Source: an uncultured Pseudomonadales bacterium (GTDB taxonomy: Bacteria > Pseudomonadota > Gammaproteobacteria > Pseudomonadales > Azotimanducaceae). From it: a stretch of 64,000 nt of DNA. Below the pieces are notes generated by a model. The model was not told the DNA's origin, made no database searches, and worked only from the letters and a program-made list of their open reading frames with translations. The translations under genes and the position numbers were made by a program. Positions 18,689 through 26,588 of the stretch are shown here, piece after piece (within the stretch, counting starts at the first letter, position 1; every line of letters starts with the position of its first letter). The stretch lies in NCBI GenBank assembly GCA_938036875.1, contig CALHVX010000025.1:1-64000 (forward strand), in the 5' to 3' direction.

Positions 18689-20101
18689 CTAGCGAGCCCC
18701 AACCCATCCAGAGTGAAACCCATAAGGCACCCTAAACGGCATAACAATCGTAGCCACGGGCCCAGCGGCAACATCCTGCGCATCAATAATCACGCACTCA
18801 CTCTGATCAGCACCTTCATCGTGAACAAAGGTGATTAAGTAGCCATCATCTTCGGCACTAGCCCCAACGCGAGGCGCAAACACAGCCTCGCCGCCGTATC
18901 TGCTATCACCGTAGTAGTAGGTAGTCTCACTTGCCGATTGGCTGTCGTACTTCATGACGCCGTCAAAGGTGAAGGGGCGCTTTGGATTAAACACCGCGCC
19001 GTACACAAAACGGGTTTGATGACAGGCATAGTCATCGTTAACTCGAGTGAAATCACAATGCAGTTTGCTTAATGGACCTTCCGTGATTGCACCCGTTTTC
19101 AGGTTGATGCGCCACTGGTAAAGCTGCCCGTGTGTATCCGCCAATTTATCTTCGGGGATACTACCCACACCAACAATATCTGCTGTTTTTGACCGTGACG
19201 CTTGTAGCACTATCTCATCACCCTCTTCCCAAGCATTGGCGGTATGCACCACTACGCCCGGCTTCACTTCGAACCAACGTACGTCAGCATCGGTACCAAA
19301 ACGCGGCATCACGCCAATGCGTGCACCATGAGACTCTTCGTAGTCCAACGCGGGACCCCCAGATATTGCACGCTCAAAATCTAGCGTAATCGGAAAATCT
19401 AAAAACAGCGTGTGCTTTTCACTTACCGCAAAATCGTGCATAAACACTGGTTTTTCTATGGTTATCGGCGTTGAGTGGATCAACTCACCGTCTTTATTGA
19501 TCACCGAGTAACTCACAAAAGGCGTCTGAAATGCATAACCAAAAGTCATCATCTCACCAGTTTTTTGGTCAACTTTGGGATGCGCGGTAAACGGATGCCT
19601 TAACTTTCCATCAAAATCCGTTGCCCCTTCGGTCTCCAACCCAGGCAAGCGGATCACTGTTGGTTGCGACGGTTCGTGCAAGGCATAAAGCGTGTTGTTG
19701 TGAAACGCAAAGGCGGTATTCGCCAAATTTTTGTTGCTTGGAGCACCTTCAGGTACCCGAGACGGCGTGGGGTCCAGCATCGAGTTCATCCCTTTATAGA
19801 CCCAATCGCCACGCTCTTGCTCTAGCTTGTAGCCATCAGTTTGCACAAAGCGATTGCGATAGCGCGCCGACCCATCCGTAAACTCAATGGCGTGGATCAT
19901 GCCGTCACCATCAAAGGTGTGGTACGCCTCTTCGCTGAAGATGTGCACTGGGTTAGGACCGATCCGCAAAAAGTTACCCGCTAGGTCCTGCGGGATATTG
20001 CCTTGAACTTCCATGTTTTCAGCATCACGCTCTTCGGCGATTGGGCTGAAATTGCCGTTCAGGAAAAAGTTGTCTGTACTGCTGATTTTTGCTTCGGCCA
20101 T
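18689..20101 (-). CDS. Carotenoid oxygenase (RPE65/CCD family)
   Basis: Non-haem iron dioxygenase that cleaves a double bond of carotenoids, apocarotenoids or related stilbene-like compounds. The four iron-binding histidines are visible in AHPKVD, MHDFAVS, VVHTANAWEE and GFHSGWV, the last close to the C-terminus as in the family. 470 aa is typical, with no signal peptide. The ATG at 20101 has GGAG 8 nt upstream. The gene stands alone between repeat elements A/B and C-F, with no carotenoid biosynthesis genes nearby, so it may have arrived as a separate insertion. The precise substrate is unknown. Confidence 0.92.
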   Translation of the reverse strand: MAEAKISSTDNFFLNGNFSPIAEERDAENMEVQGNIPQDLAGNFLRIGPNPVHIFSEEAYHTFDGDGMIHAIEFTDGSARYRNRFVQTDGYKLEQERGDWVYKGMNSMLDPTPSRVPEGAPSNKNLANTAFAFHNNTLYALHEPSQPTVIRLPGLETEGATDFDGKLRHPFTAHPKVDQKTGEMMTFGYAFQTPFVSYSVINKDGELIHSTPITIEKPVFMHDFAVSEKHTLFLDFPITLDFERAISGGPALDYEESHGARIGVMPRFGTDADVRWFEVKPGVVVHTANAWEEGDEIVLQASRSKTADIVGVGSIPEDKLADTHGQLYQWRINLKTGAITEGPLSKLHCDFTRVNDDYACHQTRFVYGAVFNPKRPFTFDGVMKYDSQSASETTYYYGDSRYGGEAVFAPRVGASAEDDGYLITFVHDEGADQSECVIIDAQDVAAGPVATIVMPFRVPYGFHSGWVGAR

Positions 20102-20188
20102 GGTAATGCTCCGGGGCTTGTAGAAATGACGAAAACTGTAGCTTGCTACAAGTTGCTTGGGATGTGGAGTTTATTTTCTCGGGCATCA

Positions 20189-20292
20189 CGGGCGCGGGAC
20201 AAATTGTTTTGCTCCACAGGGCCATGAGAGTGACGGCGACACGGAGGCGATTCCCATGCTTAAGTTGCGCAAAACAATTTCTCCCGCACCCG
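20189..20292 (-). repeat. Palindromic repeat element C (type 1 arms)
   Basis: 24-bp arms (CGGGCGCGGGAC inward) with two exceptions: one C-A pair, which becomes G-U on the minus strand, and one C-C. The 60-nt core has the conserved ends. It lies 88 bp upstream of the carotenoid oxygenase start, co-directional with that gene in the preferred sense, so it could be part of that gene's leader. Confidence 0.85.
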
Positions 20293-20503
20293 CTCTACGC
20301 TAGCAATAGATCAACAGCTCAGCGAGCTTAGCGAATGCGGATAGCCACGGCGGTGCTGCCTGGAAATGCAGGTCTAGCAGTGTCGGTGGGTTTGGTTTTG
20401 CGCAACTTAAGCGCTGGAATCGCACAAAATCCGCTTTCAACCCCATGGCCCTGTGGAGCAAAACCAAACCCATCGGCGCTGATAGACCGGGAACCCGAGA
20501 ACC
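20196..20503. repeat. Direct repeat unit 1 (about 308 bp)
   Basis: Matches 20550-20857 at a constant offset of 354 bp. The unit spans most of element C, the C-D spacer (nearly identical in both copies) and all of element D. Divergence is concentrated in the core of C/E and in the outer left arm. Confidence 0.85.
20371..20488 (+). repeat. Palindromic repeat element D (type 2 arms)
   Basis: 31-bp arms starting GGTCTAGCAGTGTCGG, with three G-T type pairs and one G-A mismatch. The core is inverted relative to C. The inner arm GGGTTTGGTTTTGC is shared with F and closely with B. Confidence 0.85.
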
Positions 20504-20541
20504 TACACGCACGCGCTATCCAATTCAGGTGCAGCGCAGGC

Positions 20542-20647
20542 GCAGCTGCGGAACAAATTGTTTTACTCCACAGGGCCATGAGGGTGAAAGTGGCATGGAG
20601 GCGATTCCAACGCTTAAGTTGCGCAAAACAATTTCTCCCGCACCCGC
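20542..20647 (-). repeat. Palindromic repeat element E (type 1 arms, degenerate)
   Basis: 25-bp arms. The left arm has diverged (GCAGCTGCGGAAC), yet still pairs with the right arm except for two C-C; three A-C oppositions become G-U on the minus strand. The core begins ACTCC instead of GCTCC. The duplicate of element C. Confidence 0.8.
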
Positions 20648-20857
20648 TCTACGCTAGCAATAGATCAACAGCTCAGCGAGCTTAGCGAATGCGGATAGCC
20701 ACGGCGATGCCGCCTGAGAATGCAGGTCTAGCAGTGCCGGTGGGTTTGGTTTTGCGCAACTTAAGCATTGGAATCGCACAAAATCCGCTTTCAACCCCGT
20801 GGCCCTGTGGAGCAAAACCAAACCCATCGGCGCTGATAGACCGGGAACCCCAGAACG
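20550..20857. repeat. Direct repeat unit 2 (about 308 bp)
   Basis: Second copy of 20196-20503, starting 46 bp after the first ends. It carries element E and element F with the same C-D type spacer. Confidence 0.85.
20725..20842 (+). repeat. Palindromic repeat element F (type 2 arms)
   Basis: Same 31-bp arms as D, with one former G-T pair restored to C-G, leaving two G-T and one G-A. It ends 29 bp before the stop codon of damX, which runs toward it, so it could also act as a 3'-end structure. Confidence 0.85.
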
Positions 20858-20871
20858 AACACACCCAAGAA

Positions 20872-22503
20872 CTAACCCGCAGGCGGCGTCCGAATTGTCG
20901 TCTGAATCTGCCCCACAGTCCGAATCCAAGGCTCTTTAACATCCATAGCCTTAGGCAGCTGAACGCTAGCGGCACTGGCGGCCGCTTTGGATGGATACAA
21001 CCCATAAACCACCACGTGAAAGCGTTTGCCTGCACGCCGGAAGGTGTAGGTTGCAAACTTTTCTGGGTCGGCTTGGCGCCCTATATAGCGAGCAACACTT
21101 TCTGCGCTGGACAAGGTAAAGAGTTGCAACGTGAAGCTGTTAGCATCCTGCTGCAGCAGCCAACGCTCGCCTCGCTCACTTGCTCCACCCGTTGTTGAGG
21201 CTAGGGGCTGGGCTTTTTCTCGATCCAGTTTTTGCTGTTCAGCAAGCTGAGCCGCGGCCGCGGCTTTCTTTTTCTCTGCGGCGACTTTGTCCGCGAGCAG
21301 CTGTGCTTCACGTGCCTTGCGTTCTTTAGCCACGCGCTGCGCTTCAATTGCTGCCGCTTTTTCAGCCGCTGCCACCTTCGCGGCAGCTAGCCGTTCCGCT
21401 TCTTGCTTGAGCTTGGCTGCAGCAGCCGCCTTCTCGCGAGCAATCTCCTGTGCACTTTTCAGCGCGGGGCGTGACACCTTCGCTTGATTGTTGTCCTGGG
21501 GATCCGGTAGAGGCGTTGTATTGGGGCGATCTGTCGGCGCTTGAGCCTCAGTGGCAGGCAGCATTGTGTCTTGCGCGCTGCGCGCAACTAAATCGCCGGT
21601 TACCGGCTGTGCCATTGTCTCTGCTGCCGCAAGCTCTTCTGCGTCTACCACCGGCGTTGGCGTATCGTCTCCACCGCTAACCAGCAAATACAACAGGCCA
21701 AAGACCACCACCAACATACCGATCAACATGCGGTGTGTTAACGGAAAGCTAGATTCTTCTTCCTCTACTTCACCGCTGCTTAACCGGGCCAACTCTTGCC
21801 CAGCAAGCTCATCAATACGGCCAGGCAAACCGCTGGAAACCTTGGCAATAGTTTCTACCTGAGCATCGGTAAAAGGTACGCGCCCCCGATAGTTGGCTTG
21901 TTCAAATCGCCACTCTAAGTAACCGCGAACGTCCGCCTGACCAAACCCAATGAGTTGGGTTTCATGACACGCGATATCTAAACTGGCGCCGATCTCTTCA
22001 ACCATGCGTGACACGGTGGGCTCAGCAAACATGACAATTCGAACTTTGCAATCTAACGACAGGCGCAACAAGGTATCAATTGCACGACTGTCTAGACGAT
22101 GCGTGTCGTCTACCAAGATGACACACAAACGCTCTTGTTGCTGTTGCTCTTCAACAAAAGTGCGAATCAGTTCATCCAAGACATCTGCTTTAGCATCGCG
22201 CGCTGCGGCAACACCAAACCCTTGAGCTGCGGCTGCTAGAACATCACGGCGCGACGTAGAAACCTCACCATGGATCTTTGCAGCCAATGCTTTTGGCTCC
22301 ATGCCGCTAGCTAGGTGATCGAACAAGGTGGTTTTACCACTCCCGGCAACACCGGTAACCAGTAAAGATCGACGCGACCATTGGCTTAGGTGGGACAATT
22401 GATCAAGCAGACGCTTGCGCTGACCGCCCGGGTAGAAAGCATCGCCAGTTAGGACAAATGGGTTGTGAGACAACCCCAAGAAAGCTAGTTCGCTGTTGGT
22501 CAC
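20872..22503 (-). CDS. damX: DamX-like AAA ATPase with SPOR domain
   Basis: Cell-division protein located at the septum. The N-terminal 260 residues form an ExeA/GspA-type AAA domain (Walker A GVAGSGKTT at about 51, Walker B ILVDDTH). One transmembrane helix follows (LIGMLVVVFGLLYLLV, about 257-275), then an Ala/Lys/Glu-rich coiled-coil-like linker (about 345-430), and a C-terminal SPOR domain that binds denuded peptidoglycan. Its place after aroK-aroB supports the name; E. coli DamX lacks an intact ATPase, whereas Pseudomonas-type homologues keep it. Start overlaps the aroB stop by 4 nt. Confidence 0.88.
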   Translation of the reverse strand: MTNSELAFLGLSHNPFVLTGDAFYPGGQRKRLLDQLSHLSQWSRRSLLVTGVAGSGKTTLFDHLASGMEPKALAAKIHGEVSTSRRDVLAAAAQGFGVAAARDAKADVLDELIRTFVEEQQQQERLCVILVDDTHRLDSRAIDTLLRLSLDCKVRIVMFAEPTVSRMVEEIGASLDIACHETQLIGFGQADVRGYLEWRFEQANYRGRVPFTDAQVETIAKVSSGLPGRIDELAGQELARLSSGEVEEEESSFPLTHRMLIGMLVVVFGLLYLLVSGGDDTPTPVVDAEELAAAETMAQPVTGDLVARSAQDTMLPATEAQAPTDRPNTTPLPDPQDNNQAKVSRPALKSAQEIAREKAAAAAKLKQEAERLAAAKVAAAEKAAAIEAQRVAKERKAREAQLLADKVAAEKKKAAAAAQLAEQQKLDREKAQPLASTTGGASERGERWLLQQDANSFTLQLFTLSSAESVARYIGRQADPEKFATYTFRRAGKRFHVVVYGLYPSKAAASAASVQLPKAMDVKEPWIRTVGQIQTTIRTPPAG

Positions 22504-23615
22504 TTAGATAATACCGCCTGCGCAATGGCCGAACGTAGTTGCATTGAGGTCACCGCGTCATCTACTTGTACACTGCCGATGGAGTCCGCCACAATAAATC
22601 TTTGCCTGCCATCCAGCACCTTTTTATCCATACCCATGGCATCCAGCACAGCATCCTCGGAGAGATCCGCAGGGAATGCAACCGGCAAGCCAACCGCCTT
22701 TAGCAAATCGATTAATCGCTCTACAACATCTGGCGTAACACGCCCCTGCACGGCAGACAATTGTGCAGCGGCAACCATGCCCAACGCAACGGCTTCCCCA
22801 TGCAAATAGCGGGTGTAGCCGGTTAACATCTCCACCGCATGCCCAAAGGTGTGTCCGTAATTCAAGATTGCGCGCCGCCCTTGCTCACGCTCGTCTTCGG
22901 CAACAACGGCGGCTTTGACCTCAACCGACCGCTTTACCGCATGGATCAGAGCTTGGGGGTCACGTTCCGCCAGAGCGGCAGAATTTGCTTCACACCAGGC
23001 AAAAAAGTCTGGGTCTTCAATAACGCCATATTTGATCACCTCAGCAAGCCCAGCGGTATATTCCCGCAACGGCAGGGTATTGAGCACATCAATATCGGCT
23101 AACACCGCACTAGGCTGGTAGAAAGCACCAACCATGTTCTTTCCTGCTGGATGATTGATGGCAGTTTTGCCGCCAACTGAAGAATCTACTTGCGCAAGTA
23201 AGGTAGTTGGAATTTGCACAAACCCCACCCCGCGCTGAAAGGTTGCCGCAACAAAGCCCGTGAGATCACCGACCACTCCACCACCCAAGGCAACAAGCGT
23301 GGTACTCCGGTTGTGCCGACGCTGCATCAGGAAATCCAGAATGGCCTGATAGTTAGCAAAAGACTTGTGCTGTTCGCCGTCAGGTAGTTGGTCGTATACG
23401 TCAACCTTCTGGTTCGCAAAGCAGCCCCGCACGGACTCGAGATAGCAACCGCCCTCAAGCGAGGCAATGGTTGTGTTGGTGATGATGGCAACTTGGTCAC
23501 CCACCAGCGCTGGCAACATCAAATCACCGCGCCCGAGCAGGTCTTGGCCTATATGTACCGGATAGCTGCGGTCGCCCAAACTGACGTTAACGCTGGTCGT
23601 TTTTGTTTGGTTCAA
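22500..23615 (-). CDS. aroB: 3-dehydroquinate synthase
   Basis: Second step of the shikimate pathway: DAHP to 3-dehydroquinate, using NAD and a divalent metal. Visible signatures are DGEQHKSF, GGGVVGDLTGF, TTLLAQVDSSVGGKTAIN, KYGVIED and the metal-binding RAILNYGHTFGHAVE with a later LHGEAVALGM. 371 aa is a usual length. Overlaps damX and aroK by 4 nt each, so the three genes are one operon. Confidence 0.97.
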   Translation of the reverse strand: MNQTKTTSVNVSLGDRSYPVHIGQDLLGRGDLMLPALVGDQVAIITNTTIASLEGGCYLESVRGCFANQKVDVYDQLPDGEQHKSFANYQAILDFLMQRRHNRSTTLVALGGGVVGDLTGFVAATFQRGVGFVQIPTTLLAQVDSSVGGKTAINHPAGKNMVGAFYQPSAVLADIDVLNTLPLREYTAGLAEVIKYGVIEDPDFFAWCEANSAALAERDPQALIHAVKRSVEVKAAVVAEDEREQGRRAILNYGHTFGHAVEMLTGYTRYLHGEAVALGMVAAAQLSAVQGRVTPDVVERLIDLLKAVGLPVAFPADLSEDAVLDAMGMDKKVLDGRQRFIVADSIGSVQVDDAVTSMQLRSAIAQAVLSK

Positions 23616-24232
23616 CCTAAAATCCCATCGTTGCGCAACTGCTGCTCTATATGCCGCGCTAGAACTTTTGGACTAGAGCTATCCGTGGTGAAGCGGTAGT
23701 CGGCAATCTCTGTATACAGCGGACCGCGTTCGCACTGCAGGCGCTGCAGGGTTTCTCGCATACTGGGCTCGGATGCCTCTGTCGCCGGCAGCGACTTCTT
23801 AACCCCATCTGTGGCACTACCTTTGTGATTGCCTCTGTGACCACCTTTGGGACCGCCTTTAGGATTGAGCAAAGGCCGATTCTTATCCTTGCGAGTTCGT
23901 GCCACCAGATGTTCCAGCGAGCTGTCCAAGTGCACAACCACGCCGTTGGCGGCTAACATTTGCCGATTTTCCACCCGCAACACCGCCCCGCCACCGGTAG
24001 CTAACACTAGGCCACTCGATTGGCTCAGCTCGGCGATAACCGACTGCTCTCGGTCACGAAACCCAGCCTCGCCCTCAACATCAAAGATCCAGGGAATATC
24101 AGCGCCCGCCCGTTCTTCGATCACGTGGTCCGAATCAACAAAGTGCCAATGAATTGCATCAGCCAGGAGTCGGCCGATGGTGGTTTTGCCAACCGCCATT
24201 AGACCTACCAGAAATATGTTCTGCGCAGCCAT
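23612..24232 (-). CDS. aroK: Shikimate kinase with unusual repeat insertion
   Basis: Phosphorylates shikimate at the 3-OH. Walker A GLMAVGKTT (10-18), shikimate-binding Asp34 and Arg59, and the GGG motif (80-82) are intact. The LID region is odd: after DKNRPLL (about 122) some 34 residues (124-157) are inserted before the usual LQRLQCERGPLY. They include four tetrapeptides KGGP, KGGH, RGNH and KGSA encoded by 12-bp repeats. The ATG at 24232 is used; a TTG at 24238 is possible. Transcription probably starts after the pilQ terminator. Confidence 0.93.
   Translation of the reverse strand: MAAQNIFLVGLMAVGKTTIGRLLADAIHWHFVDSDHVIEERAGADIPWIFDVEGEAGFRDREQSVIAELSQSSGLVLATGGGAVLRVENRQMLAANGVVVHLDSSLEHLVARTRKDKNRPLLNPKGGPKGGHRGNHKGSATDGVKKSLPATEASEPSMRETLQRLQCERGPLYTEIADYRFTTDSSSPKVLARHIEQQLRNDGILG
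23813..23860. repeat. Four 12-bp tandem repeats inside aroK
   Basis: Four imperfect 12-bp units encode K/R-G-x-x tetrapeptides in the AroK LID insertion. The unit length is a multiple of three, so gain or loss of units would keep the frame. Confidence 0.75.
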
Positions 24233-24325
24233 GAACAACGCCGAATGACAACAAGACCTTAGTGTAATGCCTGCTCGCTGGCTTGCCTATGGTAAAGCCA
24301 GGTCTGCCAAGGAAAAAAACCAAGC

Positions 24326-24353
24326 AAAAAAAAGGCGACCCTTAGGTCGCCTT
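24326..24353 (-). terminator. Rho-independent terminator of the pil operon
   Basis: A perfect 9-bp stem AAGGCGACC/GGTCGCCTT (24332-24340 with 24345-24353) and a 4-nt loop, followed on the minus strand by eight T. It is 28 bp past the pilQ stop codon. It separates pilMNOPQ from aroK-aroB-damX. Confidence 0.92.
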
Positions 24354-24380
24354 CGTCAAGCCGATTCGTACTTAGGAGGC

Positions 24381-26585
24381 TTAACGGTCGGTGATGGAAT
24401 CCTTGAGGATTCTAGGCGTAACAAAGATCAATAGTTCGGTCTTGTCATCGCGCTCAGAATCACGTCGGAACAATCGGCCTACATAAGGTAGGTCACCAAA
24501 GAACGGCGTCTTGACCGTTGAAATGGTTTTATCTGTCTGGAAGATACCGCCCAATACGATGGTCTGGCCGTTATCCACTAGTACTTCCGTCTCAACTTCG
24601 TTGGTGTTGATTGCCGGGGCGCCACCAACCGTGAGCTGAGCAACCGTATCTTGCTTCACGTTCAGGTCCATGATGATCCGGTTATCTGGTGTAATCTGAG
24701 GTGTAACCTCAAGCTTCAACACCGCGTCCTTAAAGGACGTAGAGGTTGCACCACTGCTGGTTGCCTCTTGATAAGGAATCTCAACACCCGACTCGATCAT
24801 AGCGGTCGACTTGTCTGCGGTGATGACCTTTGGTCGCGCCACAACTTCGGCATGGCCATCGGTCTGTAGAGCAGAAAGCTCCAAGTCCAAGATATAGCTA
24901 CTTGCCGTGATACCAACACCAAAGCTACTAACGCCTTGGCCCGTCACGCCTAGATCTACAACGTTAGCCGTAGTATCGGTAATGGTGAAGCCCGTTGGGT
25001 CTGGATTAAAGGGGCCAGTCGCATCTTCATTGGCTTCGGCGAAGCCGTTTTGCAGCTCGGTTAGGGTCTCAGAGGAACCACCATACTTAAGCAGCTGTGC
25101 GCCGTTGTCTTTCAATGCACCGCCACCCCACTTCACACCCAACTGCTTGGAGTAGTTGGCGTTAGCAGCAACAATGCGCGACTCGATCAGTACTTGCGGA
25201 ACCGGTACATCCAGCCGTGAGATAACTCGACGGAAGTCTTCTAGACGGTCAGCGGTATCGGTCAAAATGATTGAGTTGGTACGCTCATCAACAATCACAC
25301 TACCGCGATCAGAGACAACTGACCCACCGCTAGAGGTCGAAGCGGAAAATAGATCGTAAAGCTCCGTGGCACTAGCGTAGCTCACTTGAATGAACTCAGT
25401 ACGCAAAGGCGCTAGCTCAGAGATTTGCTTTTGGTTTTCAAGCTCGAGTTTTTCGCGAGCCGCAATTTCAGACGCTGGCGCTACTAAGAGCACGTTACCG
25501 GCTTGACGCTTATCCAAACCTTTGGTCTTTAAGATCAGCTCTAACGCTTGATCCCAAGGCACGTTCTTCAAGCGCAGAGTAATGCGACCAGCGACCGTAT
25601 CACTAGCCACCAAGTTCAAGTCAGTGAAGTCTGCGATTAACTGAAGAACCGAGCGCACCTCAATGTCTTGGAAGTTCAACGATAACTTTTCGCCCGTATA
25701 CTTGAAGATATCGCTACGAGCCGCAATCTCGTCTTCGGTTACCGGGCTCACATCAATCGACATGGTGCCGTCGGTCTGGTACGCGAGGTAGTCGTAGTCA
25801 CCGTTGGCGGCAATGTTAAGAACCGTGTGGTTGCCTTCTTGGACAGCATCAACCACTTCCACCGGCGTTGCAAAGTCGGTGACATCAAGACGTCGACGCA
25901 TGGCTTCTGGCAGTGCGGTGTTGCGAATTTCTACTCGGATATTGCCCGCTGCACTTGTGACGTCAACTGGCGCTTTAGGGTCAGACAAGGTAAGAAGCAC
26001 ACGCCCTTCACCGTTTGGCCCGCGACGAAAATCTACGTTAGACAAAGTTGATTCAGAGTAACTTGCAGCGCTGCTGGTGTTATTGCTAACCGCATTGTTT
26101 ACCGACGAACTCGAAGAGTCTGACGCTGTGCTAGCGACTACCCCTGAGTTGTTGTTCGCGCCAACTAGCAAGACCAAGGTATTCCCATCGATGCTGGTGT
26201 CGTAGGCCACTAGTTGCGTCAAGTTAACGATAGCGCGGGTTCTGTCCGCGGTGCTAACAATAGAGACGCGACGCGCATTACCTATACCTAAAGGATGATG
26301 CTTTTTGCTCAGAGCACTAACAACACCCGGCATGTCGAGCACAATCCGCGCCGGCTGCTCAATGGTGTAACCACGTGGATCTGTAGGCGCCCCGTCAAAC
26401 TCAAACCGAATTTCGGTCTTGTCGCCTGGAAGAGAGGCAAACGAGATGTCGCGAATTGTGGCTGACCAAGCGGGCGTTGCTAAGGCTACAAGCAGTGCTG
26501 TAGTTAACCAACGCAACCTAAGGCTTAAGCCCCGTCTACAAAATGTACCAAACGCCCGAGTGAGCCGCTTTTGCATGTTATTCAT
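24381..26585 (-). CDS. pilQ: Type IV pilus outer-membrane secretin PilQ
   Basis: Outer-membrane pore through which the type IV pilus passes. Signal peptide (about 1-41, ending PAWSA), two AMIN peptidoglycan-binding domains (about 45-140 and 180-285), an STN/N0 domain (about 300-370; LNFQDIEVRSVLQLIADFTD), an N1 domain, and the secretin core ending in VDNGQTIVLGGIFQ and LLIFVTPRIL. 734 aa is normal. Starts 3 nt after the pilP stop codon. Last gene of the operon. Confidence 0.96.
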   Translation of the reverse strand: MNNMQKRLTRAFGTFCRRGLSLRLRWLTTALLVALATPAWSATIRDISFASLPGDKTEIRFEFDGAPTDPRGYTIEQPARIVLDMPGVVSALSKKHHPLGIGNARRVSIVSTADRTRAIVNLTQLVAYDTSIDGNTLVLLVGANNNSGVVASTASDSSSSSVNNAVSNNTSSAASYSESTLSNVDFRRGPNGEGRVLLTLSDPKAPVDVTSAAGNIRVEIRNTALPEAMRRRLDVTDFATPVEVVDAVQEGNHTVLNIAANGDYDYLAYQTDGTMSIDVSPVTEDEIAARSDIFKYTGEKLSLNFQDIEVRSVLQLIADFTDLNLVASDTVAGRITLRLKNVPWDQALELILKTKGLDKRQAGNVLLVAPASEIAAREKLELENQKQISELAPLRTEFIQVSYASATELYDLFSASTSSGGSVVSDRGSVIVDERTNSIILTDTADRLEDFRRVISRLDVPVPQVLIESRIVAANANYSKQLGVKWGGGALKDNGAQLLKYGGSSETLTELQNGFAEANEDATGPFNPDPTGFTITDTTANVVDLGVTGQGVSSFGVGITASSYILDLELSALQTDGHAEVVARPKVITADKSTAMIESGVEIPYQEATSSGATSTSFKDAVLKLEVTPQITPDNRIIMDLNVKQDTVAQLTVGGAPAINTNEVETEVLVDNGQTIVLGGIFQTDKTISTVKTPFFGDLPYVGRLFRRDSERDDKTELLIFVTPRILKDSITDR

Positions 26586-26588
26586 CCT

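Larger units (their letters stand above)
20102..20871. other. Intergenic repeat cluster C-D-E-F
   Basis: 770 bp between the carotenoid oxygenase start and the damX end. It holds two copies of a facing pair of repeat elements (C with D, E with F), produced by a direct duplication. Several open frames cross it on both strands with recurring peptides such as MALWSKT or LLHRAMG. These follow the repeat core and show no ribosome site, so they are taken as artefacts. Confidence 0.85.

Noticed and set aside
20335-20685. Open frames of 60-124 aa crossing the repeat cluster (recurrent peptides MALWSKT, LLHRAMG, LKLRKT)
   Set aside because: They follow the repeat core in several frames on both strands, lack ribosome sites, and arise wherever an element occurs. 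Treated as repeat artefacts.
18311-20842. Integron attC sites
   Set aside because: The conserved ends do not match the RYYYAAC/GTTRRRY boxes, elements alternate in orientation, and no integrase or cassette array is present.
18311-20842. Retron or CRISPR array
   Set aside because: No reverse transcriptase or Cas gene nearby, and the spacing and orientation do not fit a direct-repeat array.
20872-22503. Reading the DamX-like ATPase as the missing MshM of the MSHA locus
   Set aside because: It carries a C-terminal SPOR domain and lies in the aroK-aroB operon, the standard place of damX.
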